Part shown: positions 45,619 through 55,417 of the stretch, piece after piece
Layout of the letters: each line of letters begins with the position of its first letter
How positions within the stretch are numbered: position 1 is the stretch's first letter
Assembly (NCBI GenBank): GCA_012840395.1
Contig: DULL01000017.1
Coordinates: 1-64,000 of the forward strand
Source: Clostridiaceae bacterium
GTDB taxonomy: Bacteria > Bacillota > Clostridia > Acetivibrionales > DULL01
Length of the DNA stretch: 64,000 bases
Direction of reading: 5' to 3'
Made by a program: the position numbers and the translations under genes
The notes under the pieces: model-generated
Database searches by the model: none
What the model was told of the DNA's origin: nothing
The model's input: the letters and a program-made list of their open reading frames with translations, nothing else

Positions 45619-46392
45619 ATGCTTACCAATAAAGTTGAGATATGTGGAGTTAACACTTCAAAACTGCCGGTTTTAACGAATGAACAGAAAAAAGCCTTAT
45701 TCGAAAGAATGCATAAAGGCGATAACTCGGCAAGAGAAGAGTTTATCAATGGAAACCTCAGATTGGTTTTGAGTGTTATACAAAGATTTAACAACAGAGG
45801 TGAACATGTTGATGATCTTTTTCAAGTCGGGTGCATTGGTCTTATAAAAGCAATTGATAATTTCGATGTTTCACAGAATGTTAAATTTTCAACATATGCA
45901 GTACCCATGATCATCGGTGAAATAAGAAGATATCTGAGGGACAATAACTCGATAAGAGTTAGCCGTTCTTTAAGAGATGTTGCCTATAAAGCCTTACAGG
46001 TAAAAGAAAAGCTTACCAGTATGAATTCAAAGGAACCTTCAATAGAAGATATCGCAAATGAATTAAATGTGCCCAAGGAAGACGTGGTTCTTGCATTAAA
46101 TGCCATCCAGGATCCAATTTCTTTATTTGAATCCGTATACCATGACGGAGGAGACGCCATTTTTGTAATGGATCAGGTTAGTGATGAAAAGAATATGGAT
46201 GAAAACTGGCTTGAAGGTATATCAATTAAAGAAGCAATGAGGAAACTAAACGATAGGGAAAAACTCATATTAAATTTACGTTTCTTTGAAGGAAAAACAC
46301 AGATGGAAGTAGCTGAAGAAATAGGAATTTCGCAGGCTCAAGTTTCACGGTTGGAAAAAACAGCCCTTGCCCACATGAGAAAGCATATATAA
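45619..46392 (+). CDS. sigG: Sporulation sigma factor sigma-G
   Basis: The late forespore sigma factor, 257 residues. The N-terminus NKVEICGVNTSKLPVL is the typical sigma-G lead. Region 2 reads DLFQVGCIGLIKAIDNFD and region 4 EVAEEIGISQAQVSRLEK. GGGAGG lies just before ATG 45619. It follows sigE by 186 bases with no clear terminator between, so read-through from spoIIG is possible. Confidence 0.97.
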   Translation: MLTNKVEICGVNTSKLPVLTNEQKKALFERMHKGDNSAREEFINGNLRLVLSVIQRFNNRGEHVDDLFQVGCIGLIKAIDNFDVSQNVKFSTYAVPMIIGEIRRYLRDNNSIRVSRSLRDVAYKALQVKEKLTSMNSKEPSIEDIANELNVPKEDVVLALNAIQDPISLFESVYHDGGDAIFVMDQVSDEKNMDENWLEGISIKEAMRKLNDREKLILNLRFFEGKTQMEVAEEIGISQAQVSRLEKTALAHMRKHI

Positions 46393-46491
46393 CCTTGGAT
46401 TTTCATATATTACAAGTCCTAATCATATAATATAACTGGTATGTAATACAATAATGCTGATTTTTATGCCCTATTGAAAGGCTGTGGTATT

Positions 46492-46758
46492 ATGAACCGT
46501 ACTGCTGATCTGAAAAATAAAGAAATCATCAATATCTCAGATGGCAGGAGACTTGGGTTTGTCAGTGATGTAGAAATTAATTTTGAAAATGGTACCATTG
46601 AAGGGCTTGTAATCCTAGGGGGAGGAAGGTTGTTTGGATTTATCGGAAGAGAAAATGAATTAGTCATTCCCTGGGATAAAATTAAAAAAATTGGTGAAGA
46701 CATTATTTTGGTTGATATGGATGAAAGATTTATCAGAAAGTATTTCGACTGCTATTAA
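46492..46758 (+). CDS. YlmC/YmxH family PRC-barrel sporulation protein
   Basis: A small soluble protein of 88 residues with a PRC-barrel fold (DGRRLGFVSDVEINFENGTIEGLVI, ENELVIPWDKIKKIGEDIILV). The family is conserved in endospore formers next to sigG and is upregulated during sporulation in some species. Its exact role is unknown. ATG 46492 is ten bases after AAAGG. The frame extends upstream to a TTG at 46474, which is part of that site. Confidence 0.85.
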   Translation: MNRTADLKNKEIINISDGRRLGFVSDVEINFENGTIEGLVILGGGRLFGFIGRENELVIPWDKIKKIGEDIILVDMDERFIRKYFDCY

Positions 46759-46804
46759 ATTCCTAAAAAATAGTGACAGTCCTCTTTTTTTATGGTATTA
46801 ATAG

Positions 46805-46819
46805 AATTGGTTACCAATT
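46805..46819. repeat. Palindrome before nrdR
   Basis: AATTGGT-T-ACCAATT, seven-base arms with a one-base centre, 23 bases before nrdR. It could be an operator. It does not match the NrdR box as I know it. Confidence 0.4.
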
Positions 46820-46841
46820 GTTTCGACCGGGAGGATTGCTA

Positions 46842-47297
46842 ATGAAATGTCCGTTTTGCGGTCATGAAGAAGACCGTGTAATTGATTCAAGGCCAACTGA
46901 TGAAGGTACTTCTATAAGAAGGCGCAGGGAATGTACCAACTGTTTAAAAAGGTTTACAACTTATGAGAAAGTAGAAAACCTTCCTCTTATAGTCATTAAG
47001 AAAGATAAAACCAGGCAGATTTTTAGCAGGGAAAAGATATTAAACGGGCTTCTTAGGGCCTGTGAAAAAAGGCCTGTGTCAATTAGTGATTTGGAAAAGC
47101 TTGTAGACGAAATCGAAAGCAAAATATATAACTCATTGCAAAAAGAAATCACATCTCAGGCAATCGGAGAAATGGTAATGGCAGGATTAAAAAAGCTCGA
47201 TGAAGTGGCATATGTTAGGTTTGCATCAGTTTACAGGCAGTTTAAGGATATTAATACATTCATGGAGGAACTAAGAAAACTCCTTGACGAAAAATAA
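46842..47297 (+). CDS. nrdR: Transcriptional repressor NrdR
   Basis: Represses ribonucleotide reductase genes in response to ATP/dATP. 151 residues: N-terminal zinc ribbon (C3, C6, C31, C34: MKCPFCG ... CTNC) and an ATP-cone domain (about 49-139). ATG 46842 follows GGGAGG. An open frame extends upstream to 46773 without a ribosome site. No reductase gene is in the window. Confidence 0.96.
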   Translation: MKCPFCGHEEDRVIDSRPTDEGTSIRRRRECTNCLKRFTTYEKVENLPLIVIKKDKTRQIFSREKILNGLLRACEKRPVSISDLEKLVDEIESKIYNSLQKEITSQAIGEMVMAGLKKLDEVAYVRFASVYRQFKDINTFMEELRKLLDEK

Positions 47298-47328
47298 CCT
47301 ATTGCGGAGATATCTAAAAAAATTGTTG

Positions 47329-47358
47329 AATTATACAATTTATTGTTGTATAATTTTT
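47329..47358 (+). terminator. Terminator after nrdR
   Basis: Arms AATTATACAA (47329-47338) and TTGTATAATT (47346-47355), then TTT. AT-rich but perfect. Confidence 0.6.
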
Positions 47359-47405
47359 CATAAAGAGTAAATTATTGTTAATTTTATCGAAGTAAGGTAT
47401 CTCCA

Positions 47406-48938
47406 ATGATTTCAAAATTGTTAAGTTGCGGGCTTATAGGTATTGAAGGACATATTATACAAGTAGAGATTGATATTAGTGGCGGAATCCCTTCTTTTGA
47501 AATAGTTGGGCTGGCAGATGCAGCTGTAAAGGAATCAAAAGAAAGAGTAAGGGCTGCAATAAAAAATTCAGGTTTTATTTTCCCTTCAAAAAAAATAATC
47601 GTTAATCTTGCTCCTGCAGATATAAGAAAAGAAGGTTCTTGCTTTGACCTGCCTATAGCGTTAGGAATTCTCATTTCAACAGGACAAGTAAATAGCCCTG
47701 AACCTGGAAATTATTTGTTTACAGGTGAATTATCCCTTGACGGACAGGTCCGTCAGGTTAAGGGTATACTTCCAATGGCTGTAACCGCATTGAAAAATGG
47801 AATCAAAAATCTGGTAGTTCCTACTGTTAATGCTGACGAAGCTGCAGTTGTAAATGGGTTGAACGTACTTCCTGTTAATTCTCTTTTGGAAATAGCAAGC
47901 CATTTAAATATGGAATATACTATACAACCACATATAGTGGATATAGAGTCCATTTTTAATAAATCAGTTTATTATGAACTTGATTTTGCAGATGTGAAAG
48001 GTCAGGCTAATGCAAAAAGAGCTCTTGAAGTGGCTGTTTCAGGTGGGCATAACATTCTTATGATTGGTTCTCCCGGCTGCGGGAAAACCATGCTGGCAAG
48101 GCGCCTGCCTACCATAATGCCTCCCCTGACTTTCGAGGAATCCCTGGAGGTTACGAAAATTTACAGCATTACCGGAATGCTTCCTCCAGGGACTTCGTTA
48201 GTAACTACCCGTCCCTTCCGCTCTCCTCATCACACTATTAGTAAAATCAGCCTGGCAGGTGGAGGAAAAATTCCAAAGCCAGGCGAGATAAGCCTTTCTC
48301 ACCATGGGGTGTTATTTCTTGATGAACTACCTGAGTTTAACAGTGAAACCCTTGAAGTCCTCAGGCAGCCGCTTGAGGATGGGTTTGTTACCATTTCAAG
48401 GATAAATACCAGTATTACATATCCTGCCATGACTACATTAGTGTGCGCTGCAAATCCATGCAAATGCGGAAATTATCTTGACAGCACAAAGGAATGTACT
48501 TGTACCTCCAGGGAAGTAAGACAATATATTTCCAGAATCAGCGGTCCTCTTCTCGACAGGATTGATATTCAAATAGAGATTCCTTCGGTAAAATATGATG
48601 AGCTAGACAGTACAAAAAAAGAAGAACCTTCCCATATAATAAGGGATAGGGTAAAAAAGGCCAGAGAAATTCAACAGGAAAGATATAAGGGTACAAACAT
48701 ATATTCAAATTCACAATTACTTCCTTCCATGTTGAATAAGTATTGCAGGCTGGACCCAAAAGGAAGAGAAATTCTGAGAAATGCTTTTGAAAAGCTTGGT
48801 ATGAGTGCAAGGGCACATCATAAAATACTAAAAATCGCAAGAACCATAGCGGATATGGAGGGAAGTATTTCTATTAAACCAAAACATCTGGCAGAGGCCA
48901 TTCAATACAGAAGTCTGGACAGAAAATATTGGAGTTGA
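47406..48938 (+). CDS. comM: YifB/ComM family Mg-chelatase-like AAA ATPase
   Basis: 510 residues: an N-terminal Lon-protease-like fold domain (1-170), a central AAA+ domain with Walker A GSPGCGKTML and Walker B GVLFLDELPEF, and a C-terminal domain (SARAHHKILKIARTIADMEG). In competent bacteria ComM helps branch migration during DNA integration. Here it lies beside dprA, another DNA-uptake/recombination gene, which supports a recombination role. ATG 47406 follows AAGGTATCTCC. Confidence 0.92.
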   Translation: MISKLLSCGLIGIEGHIIQVEIDISGGIPSFEIVGLADAAVKESKERVRAAIKNSGFIFPSKKIIVNLAPADIRKEGSCFDLPIALGILISTGQVNSPEPGNYLFTGELSLDGQVRQVKGILPMAVTALKNGIKNLVVPTVNADEAAVVNGLNVLPVNSLLEIASHLNMEYTIQPHIVDIESIFNKSVYYELDFADVKGQANAKRALEVAVSGGHNILMIGSPGCGKTMLARRLPTIMPPLTFEESLEVTKIYSITGMLPPGTSLVTTRPFRSPHHTISKISLAGGGKIPKPGEISLSHHGVLFLDELPEFNSETLEVLRQPLEDGFVTISRINTSITYPAMTTLVCAANPCKCGNYLDSTKECTCTSREVRQYISRISGPLLDRIDIQIEIPSVKYDELDSTKKEEPSHIIRDRVKKAREIQQERYKGTNIYSNSQLLPSMLNKYCRLDPKGREILRNAFEKLGMSARAHHKILKIARTIADMEGSISIKPKHLAEAIQYRSLDRKYWS

Positions 48939-48943
48939 TAGAA

Positions 48944-50056
48944 ATGAATCAGGACATTATATACTGGGTATGGTTATCATCCTTGCTCCAAATAAGTCCC
49001 AGGAAAAAAATAGAATTAATACAGTACTTCAAAGAACCTCAATATATTTGGCATTCAAGAAATGAGGATTTAAAAAACCTACCTTTTATCTCAGAAAGTA
49101 TGTTTAAACAGCTTACAGACCCTGAACCCAGGAAAAAGGTTGATAAACTGATTGAAATTATATACAGGGAAGATATACATATTTATAGGTACAATTACGA
49201 TAAATCTTATCCGGATATACTATATAACATGTATGATCCTCCTTTAATACTTTATTCAAAAGGTTGTATAAACCTGAACGAAATGGCGGTTGCAATTGTA
49301 GGTGCAAGAAAAGCTACCTCCTACGGACTTAAAACTGCTGAGAAATTTGCCTTTGAGCTTGCATCTTATGGTATAACAGTAATTAGTGGCATGGCAAGGG
49401 GAATTGACTCCCAGGCACATATAGGTGCCCTTAAAGCTGGTGGAAAGACAATTGCGGTTCTAGGATGCGGGCTTGATATAGTGTATCCTCCTGAAAACAG
49501 GCAGTTAATGGAGAATATTATCAATAACGGGGCGGTTGTTTCTGAATATCCTCCTGGTACTCAGCCATTGCCATATAATTTCCCGGCAAGGAACAGAATA
49601 ATAAGTGGCTTAAGCCATGGTGTGGTTGTAGTTGAGGCAGCCAGTAAAAGCGGTTCACTTATAACTGCAGATTTTGCTCTGGAACAGGGAAAAGAGGTTT
49701 TTGCAGTGCCGGGAAATATTAATAATATTAATAGCAGGGGCACTAATAAATTAATAAAGGAAGGAGCAAAACTGGTAAGTGATGTAGAAGACATCCTGGA
49801 AGAAATAATAGAATTCAGTGTACAAAAAATTCCTGAAAAAAAGAGGAAAAACCTAATTTACAGTAGTATTTATAAAGAGTTAAATACTGTAGAAAAAAGT
49901 ATTTTAAAAGAATTAAAATATGAACCTCTTCATATAGATAGAATTGCAGAAAAATGCAATATTAGTATTCAGGATGCCAATGTTTTGCTTACAACGCTGG
50001 AATTAAAAGGAATTATAGAGCAATTGCCTGGGAAGGTTTTCTGCATTAGTCAATAA
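48944..50056 (+). CDS. dprA: DNA-processing protein DprA
   Basis: Loads RecA on incoming single-stranded DNA. The product has 370 residues. A SAM-like N-terminal part precedes the Rossmann domain (VAIVGARKATSYG, SGMARGIDSQAHIGAL, GCGLDIVYPPEN, PLPYNFPARNRIISGLS), and a C-terminal winged helix ends the protein. ATG 48944 is nine bases after GGAG. TTG 48929, inside the end of comM, is less likely. Confidence 0.94.
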   Translation: MNQDIIYWVWLSSLLQISPRKKIELIQYFKEPQYIWHSRNEDLKNLPFISESMFKQLTDPEPRKKVDKLIEIIYREDIHIYRYNYDKSYPDILYNMYDPPLILYSKGCINLNEMAVAIVGARKATSYGLKTAEKFAFELASYGITVISGMARGIDSQAHIGALKAGGKTIAVLGCGLDIVYPPENRQLMENIINNGAVVSEYPPGTQPLPYNFPARNRIISGLSHGVVVVEAASKSGSLITADFALEQGKEVFAVPGNINNINSRGTNKLIKEGAKLVSDVEDILEEIIEFSVQKIPEKKRKNLIYSSIYKELNTVEKSILKELKYEPLHIDRIAEKCNISIQDANVLLTTLELKGIIEQLPGKVFCISQ

Positions 50057-50158
50057 AATACTGGATTTTATTTATGAATGTTGCTAATATATAAAATACA
50101 GGTTTTAATAAGCCTGCAATCTTACCATAAAATGGTAATTTAATATCCGGAGGTTATA

Positions 50159-52243
50159 ATGGCAAACAATTTGATAATAGTAGAGTCTCCTGCGAAAGCA
50201 AAAACTTTAAGCAAATTTTTAGGAAAAGAATATAAAATAGAGGCTTCAGTGGGACATGTTAGGGATTTGCCAAAAAGTCAGATGGGAATTGAAATTGAAA
50301 ATAATTTCAAACCCAAGTATATTACCATCAGAGGCAAGGGCGATATATTAAACAAATTAAAAAAAGAAGCCAAAAATGCTAAAAGAATATATCTTGCTAC
50401 CGACCCTGACAGGGAAGGTGAAGCTATATCATGGCATCTCACAAAATTATTGAGTATTGATGAATCTGAAAAATGCAGAATAACTTTTAATGAAATTACC
50501 AAAAATGCTGTAAAAAACGCCATTAAATCTCCAAGACAAATTGATATGGATCTAGTTGATGCACAGCAAGCGAGAAGAGTGCTTGACAGGCTGGTTGGAT
50601 ATAAGATCAGCCCACTTTTATGGAAGAATGTTCGTAAAGGGTTAAGTGCAGGCAGAGTTCAGTCTGTAGCCACAAGGATTATTTGTGACAGGGAAGAGGA
50701 AATTGAAAATTTCGTACCTGAGGAATACTGGACACTGGCTGTATTATTGGCCAAAGAAGGAAGTAAAAATACCTTTGAAGCCAGGTTTCATGGCAGAACT
50801 GATGAAAAAATTGAACTTAAAGATGAAGAACAAGTTAAAAAAATAATGGCTGACTTAGAAGGAGCCGATTATATCGTCAGTAAAGTAAAAAAAGGTGAAA
50901 AGAAGAAAACACCTCCACCTGTTTTTACAACAAGTACCCTCCAGCAAGAGGCTTCAAGAAAACTAGGTTTTTCAACCAAAAAAACCATGATGGTTGCCCA
51001 GCAGTTATATGAGGGAATAGAAATAAAGGATATGGGAGCCCTGGGTTTAGTTACTTATATCCGTACAGATTCTATCAGGATTTCCGATGAGGCAGTTAAG
51101 GAGGCCGCACAAATAATTAAAAGCAGGTTTGGAGACGATTACCTGCCCAAAGAAGCAAGAGTATATAAAAACAAGAGCAATGCCCAGGATGCTCATGAAG
51201 GAATACGCCCTACCAATGTTGCATTGCATCCTGATTCAATCAGGGATTCTCTCAGTAACGATCAATATAAATTGTATAAGCTTATATGGGAAAGGTTTCT
51301 ATCAAGCCAAATGGCACAAGCTGTTTATGATACACTGACAGTTGAGATTACTGCAGGAGATTATATTTTCAAAGCGGTTGGATCAACAGTAAAATTCCCT
51401 GGTTTTATGGCTGTATATACTGAAGACAGGGATGATGGACAGGAAGAAGAAAATACAAATATACCTTCTCTAGAAGAGAAAGAAAAACTTAATCTCAAAA
51501 AAATTGATCCTAAACAGCATTTTACTCAGCCACCTTTAAGATATACAGAAGCAACTTTAGTAAAAGCGCTGGAAGAAAAAGGTATAGGCCGGCCAAGCAC
51601 TTACGCTCCTACTATAACAACAATATTGTCGCGAGGATATGTCGTCAAAGAAAAGAAATACTTAAAGCCTACTGAATTGGGCAAAATTGTTAATGATATA
51701 ATGAAGAAATATTTTAAAGATATAGTGGACATTGAGTTTACTGCACAGATGGAAGAAAAACTTGATGCAATTGAAGAAGGAGAAAAGGATTGGGTTACTG
51801 TAATTAAAGAATTTTATGACAGTTTTGTACAAGATCTTAAAGAAGCAGAGGAAACGATTGGAAAAGTAGAAATAAAGGACGAGGAAACTGACATAATTTG
51901 TGAGAAATGCGGAAGAAAAATGGTAATAAAGCAAGGCAAATATGGTAAATTCCTTGCTTGTCCTGGATTTCCCGAATGCAGAAATGCCAGGCCAATTTTT
52001 GAAGAGGCAGGGGTTAATTGCCCGTTATGTTCTGGCAAGGTACTTATCAAGAAAACAAAGAAAGGCCGAAAGTACCTAGGTTGTGAGAGATATCCGGAAT
52101 GCAGTTTTATGACCTGGGATATGCCTGCAGGCAAAAATTGCCCTAAATGTGGTAATTTTCTTGTTAAGAAGTCCTCAGGTAAAAATGGGACATTGAAGTG
52201 CAGCAATGAAGCATGTGATTATGTAACAGATGAAAAAAATTAA
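50159..52243 (+). CDS. topA: DNA topoisomerase I
   Basis: Type IA topoisomerase relaxing negative supercoils, 694 residues. The Toprim domain has IVESPAKAKTL and DPDREGEAISWH. The active-site tyrosine is in LVTYIRTDS near 300. Three C-terminal zinc ribbons follow (CEKCG ... CPGFPEC, CPLC ... CERYPEC, CPKCG ... CSNEAC). ATG follows CCGGAGG. comM-dprA-topA-trmFO is a common Firmicutes order. Confidence 0.98.
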   Translation: MANNLIIVESPAKAKTLSKFLGKEYKIEASVGHVRDLPKSQMGIEIENNFKPKYITIRGKGDILNKLKKEAKNAKRIYLATDPDREGEAISWHLTKLLSIDESEKCRITFNEITKNAVKNAIKSPRQIDMDLVDAQQARRVLDRLVGYKISPLLWKNVRKGLSAGRVQSVATRIICDREEEIENFVPEEYWTLAVLLAKEGSKNTFEARFHGRTDEKIELKDEEQVKKIMADLEGADYIVSKVKKGEKKKTPPPVFTTSTLQQEASRKLGFSTKKTMMVAQQLYEGIEIKDMGALGLVTYIRTDSIRISDEAVKEAAQIIKSRFGDDYLPKEARVYKNKSNAQDAHEGIRPTNVALHPDSIRDSLSNDQYKLYKLIWERFLSSQMAQAVYDTLTVEITAGDYIFKAVGSTVKFPGFMAVYTEDRDDGQEEENTNIPSLEEKEKLNLKKIDPKQHFTQPPLRYTEATLVKALEEKGIGRPSTYAPTITTILSRGYVVKEKKYLKPTELGKIVNDIMKKYFKDIVDIEFTAQMEEKLDAIEEGEKDWVTVIKEFYDSFVQDLKEAEETIGKVEIKDEETDIICEKCGRKMVIKQGKYGKFLACPGFPECRNARPIFEEAGVNCPLCSGKVLIKKTKKGRKYLGCERYPECSFMTWDMPAGKNCPKCGNFLVKKSSGKNGTLKCSNEACDYVTDEKN

Positions 52244-52295
52244 CAAGTGCAACATAAAGTCTTAACATTATCAAAAGGTCTGAAGGGAATAAAAT

Positions 52296-53609
52296 ATGCC
52301 GGATTATATAAACGTAATTGGTGCCGGGCTGGCTGGTTGCGAAGCTGCCTGGCAGATAGCCAAAAGAGGAATTAAAGTAAAGCTGTATGAAATTAAACCA
52401 AAACAATTTACTCCAGCTCACCACAGTCCGGATTTTGCCGAGTTGGTTTGCAGCAACTCTTTAAGGGCTGATTCTTTAGAAAACGCAGTGGGGTTGTTAA
52501 AAGAAGAAATGAGGCTTTTGGATTCGATTATCATTAAATGTGCCGACATTACCAAAGTTCCGGCTGGTGGTGCTTTAGCAGTAGACAGATATAGATTTTC
52601 CAGGATTATTACTGAAAAGATTAAGAATCATAAAAATATTACCGTTATAAATGAAGAAGTTACAAATATACCGGATAATGCAATCACGGTAATAGCTACC
52701 GGACCTCTGACTTCTGCTGCCCTGTCCCGGCATATATCAGAATTTATAGGACATGATTATTTATATTTTTATGATGCTGCAGCACCTATTGTAACAAGTG
52801 AATCAATAAATATGAAAAAGGCTTTCCTGGCTGCACGCTATGGTAAGGGACAGGAAGATTATATTAACTGCCCTATGAACAAAGATGAATATGATTTGTT
52901 TTATAAAGAGCTTGTCAATGCAGAAAGAGTTCAGATGAAAAAATTTGAAAAAGAAATATTATTTGAAGGATGTATGCCTGTAGAAAGCCTTGCTGACAGA
53001 GGTTATGATACATTAAGGTTTGGACCAATGAAACCTGTTGGCTTAATAGACCCTGCAACAGGAAAAATTCCTTATGCTGTAGTTCAGCTAAGGCAGGACA
53101 ACTCCGAAGGAACACTATATAATATTGTAGGTTTTCAAACCCGTTTAAAATGGCCTGAACAAAAAAGAGTATTTAGACTTATCCCCGGGCTTGAAAATGC
53201 AGAGTTTGTAAGATATGGTGTAATGCATAGGAATACTTTTATTAATTCACCATTGTTACTGGACCAGACTTATAATATGGTTAAGAGGCCTAATATCTAT
53301 TTTGCAGGACAAATTACCGGGGTTGAGGGTTATGTAGAATCAGCATCTTCCGGCCTTGTGGCTGGAATAAATGCAATTTTTAAATATACTGGAAAGAGTC
53401 CCCTGGTATTTCCAGGCAATACTGCTATTGGTGCCTTGAGCAGATACATATCAAAATCTTCCATTAAGGATTTTCAACCAATGAACATTAATTTTGGGCT
53501 TATAGATGATGGCGACTTGAAAATAAAGGATAAAAAAAATAAAAAGCTTGAAATCTCCAAACGTGCTTTAGACGAAATTAAAAAAATTATTAGTACACAT
53601 AATCTGTAG
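52296..53609 (+). CDS. trmFO: Folate-dependent tRNA m5U54 methyltransferase TrmFO
   Basis: Uses methylene-THF and FAD to methylate U54 of tRNA. It has 437 residues, with the FAD dinucleotide motif [21 protein letters not shown] at the N-terminus, [16 protein letters not shown], and [26 protein letters not shown]. It begins 52 bases after topA with a weak ribosome site (GAAGGGA). This is the last gene before the flagellar promoter. Confidence 0.97.
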   Translation: MPDYINVIGAGLAGCEAAWQIAKRGIKVKLYEIKPKQFTPAHHSPDFAELVCSNSLRADSLENAVGLLKEEMRLLDSIIIKCADITKVPAGGALAVDRYRFSRIITEKIKNHKNITVINEEVTNIPDNAITVIATGPLTSAALSRHISEFIGHDYLYFYDAAAPIVTSESINMKKAFLAARYGKGQEDYINCPMNKDEYDLFYKELVNAERVQMKKFEKEILFEGCMPVESLADRGYDTLRFGPMKPVGLIDPATGKIPYAVVQLRQDNSEGTLYNIVGFQTRLKWPEQKRVFRLIPGLENAEFVRYGVMHRNTFINSPLLLDQTYNMVKRPNIYFAGQITGVEGYVESASSGLVAGINAIFKYTGKSPLVFPGNTAIGALSRYISKSSIKDFQPMNINFGLIDDGDLKIKDKKNKKLEISKRALDEIKKIISTHNL

Positions 53610-53756
53610 AAGTTTGTTGTTCTTATTTTAATATTCATGGTGTTACATCCTCTCTTTAATTCATTCAAGAGAGAATGTCATATGTCGATTACATTATCAA
53701 CATCGACAAATAACAATTTATTTCTGTATATTACTACAAAATGTTTTAATATATTA

Positions 53757-53811
53757 TTGTTTTCTAAAAAAATTTATGTTAAAATCATGATGGCATGGAA
53801 AATATTCCATG
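53757..53811 (+). promoter_or_regulatory. Flagellar operon promoter with adjacent inverted repeat
   Basis: TTGTTT (53757-53762), spacer 17, TAAAAT (53780-53785) with an extended TGT before it. Right after the expected start lies CATGGAA-AATA-TTCCATG (53794-53811), a perfect seven-base inverted repeat placed where a repressor could block flgB transcription or a 5' hairpin could stabilise the RNA. No sigma-D motif was seen. Confidence 0.5.
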
Positions 53812-53851
53812 TAAAATATTTTTGTTTACTACTCTGGAAAGTGGGTAAGTT

Positions 53852-54259
53852 ATGATACGTGGTTTATTTAATAATACCAGGATTATAGAAAAAGCATTAG
53901 ATGCTTCTTTCCTGAGAAATGAAATTATTTCACATAATATTGCAAATGTTGATACTCCAGGATATAAAAGGTATTCTGTTCAATTTGAAGAAATATTGAA
54001 TGGTAACATGGAAGCAAGGATATCAGGATTAAGAACAAATGATGTTCATATTCCTATAGGAAAAGACAGGAAAGAAGATATACAACCAAAAGTAATAAGA
54101 GACAACAGGGAATCAAGCATGAGAATAGATGGAAATAATGTGGATATTGAAAAAGAAATGGCTGAAATGGCTAAAAACAGCATTAAATATCAAATTATGA
54201 TACAAAATATCAATTCCAGCTTCAGAAGACTTAAAAATGTGATTAATGAAGGGAGATGA
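53852..54259 (+). CDS. flgB: Flagellar basal-body rod protein FlgB
   Basis: Proximal rod subunit, 135 residues. The N-terminal helix has the rod/hook family signature NEIISHNIANVDTPGYKR, and the C-terminal helix (MAKNSIKYQIMIQNINSSFRRLKNVI) completes the coiled coil. First gene of the operon, after a promoter and a 66-base leader, and five bases before flgC. Confidence 0.96.
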   Translation: MIRGLFNNTRIIEKALDASFLRNEIISHNIANVDTPGYKRYSVQFEEILNGNMEARISGLRTNDVHIPIGKDRKEDIQPKVIRDNRESSMRIDGNNVDIEKEMAEMAKNSIKYQIMIQNINSSFRRLKNVINEGR

Positions 54260-54264
54260 TTTAA

Positions 54265-54708
54265 TTGGGTTTTTTGGATTCATTGGATATAGGAGCTTCT
54301 GCATTAACAGCTCAGAGGCTCAGGATGGATATAATAGCTCAGAATATTGCTAATGTTAATACCACAAGAACAGAAAATGGTACACCTTATAAAAGAAAAA
54401 CAGTAGTTTTTGAAGAAAGGAATTCAAAGGAATCCTTTTCAAGCCTTTTATCTTCCGGTAACCAAGGAAATCTTACTGGTAAGGGAGTTAAAGTGTCAGG
54501 TATTGTGGAAGACAACTCACCCTTTAAAAGAGTATATGAACCGGGACATCCTGACGCAAATGAAGAAGGATATGTACTTATGCCAAATGTAGATATTGTT
54601 ACAGAAATGGTTAATATGATATCCGCATCAAGAGTATATGAAGCCAATGTAACTTCAATTAATACAGCCAAGAGCATGGCACTGAAAGCACTCGAAATAG
54701 GAAGATAA
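54265..54708 (+). CDS. flgC: Flagellar basal-body rod protein FlgC
   Basis: Rod subunit, 147 residues, with the signature RMDIIAQNIANVNTTRTENG, the GHPDANEEGYVLMPNV loop, and a C-terminal helix (NVTSINTAKSMALKALEIG). TTG start after GGGAG, five bases after flgB, so translation is probably coupled. Confidence 0.96.
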   Translation: MGFLDSLDIGASALTAQRLRMDIIAQNIANVNTTRTENGTPYKRKTVVFEERNSKESFSSLLSSGNQGNLTGKGVKVSGIVEDNSPFKRVYEPGHPDANEEGYVLMPNVDIVTEMVNMISASRVYEANVTSINTAKSMALKALEIGR

Positions 54709-54725
54709 TTCAACGGAGGGTAAAT

Positions 54726-55037
54726 ATGGCTATAAACCTTGTGACACAGCAGTTAGGTAATCAGGTATCATCTGTAAGTAATAGTAAAGTCAGTTCAAAA
54801 AACAGCGTAGGAAATGACAATAGCTTTCAAACAATATTCAATGATGTATTAAATAAAACAAATTCACTCATTCTCGAGTCAGAAAAACTAACAAAGGAAG
54901 CTTCACTGGGTAATATTGACAACATTCATCAGGTTCTTATTGCTAGTGAAAAGGCGGATATTGCCTTGCAGCTTACTTTACAAATACGAAATAAGGTTTT
55001 GGATGCTTACAATGACATAATGAGAATGCAAATTTAA
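54726..55037 (+). CDS. fliE: Flagellar hook-basal body protein FliE
   Basis: Joins the MS ring to the rod. 103 residues, with a polar N-terminus and the typical C-terminal NIHQVLIASEKADIALQLTLQIRNKVLDAYNDIMRM helix region. It is followed by an unusual 380-base gap before fliF. Confidence 0.95.
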   Translation: MAINLVTQQLGNQVSSVSNSKVSSKNSVGNDNSFQTIFNDVLNKTNSLILESEKLTKEASLGNIDNIHQVLIASEKADIALQLTLQIRNKVLDAYNDIMRMQI

Positions 55038-55417
55038 GTTATCTGAAACTAATAACAAATAGATTGAAAATAATAAATGAATATAGAATATAAAAATATA
55101 ACAGATAGAGATAAATAATATAAACAGATAGATATATAAATAAATAAATAATTCATCTCAATAAACAAATGTCCTGAAATGCTAATCAGATAGAAACTTT
55201 TCAAAGAGAAATGCTAATCAAAATGCTATTCAAAGAGAAATGTTAATCTAAGAGAAATGCTAATCAAAAATGCTATTCAAAGAGAAATGCTAATTAAATA
55301 GTGAAACTTATACAAAAAAGGTAATCAAATTTTTAAGGTATACATAAAACTTAATGTTAGTACACTATTCTATTATAGTTTACTAATTTTGTATTACCTT
55401 GTAGAGAGGTGTAATAG
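55038..55417 (+). other. Repeat-rich gap inside the flagellar operon
   Basis: No gene. The first half is AT-rich with AACAGATAG and AAATAAAT runs. The second half (about 55202-55295) is built from copies of CAAAGAGAAATGCTAAT and AAAATGCTATT in irregular tandem. fliE and fliF are normally adjacent, so the gap is odd. There is no clear promoter or hairpin terminator. Confidence 0.75.
55202..55295. repeat. Imperfect tandem repeats between fliE and fliF
   Basis: The motif (C/T)AAGAGAAATG(C/T)TAAT occurs near 55202, 55231, 55250 and 55278, with AATGCTATT between some copies. A related GAAATGCTAATCAG lies just upstream, near 55177. Confidence 0.75.

Noticed and set aside
53637-53855. 72-residue frame before flgB
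   Set aside because: No ribosome site, unusual composition, and it covers the flagellar promoter and inverted repeat.
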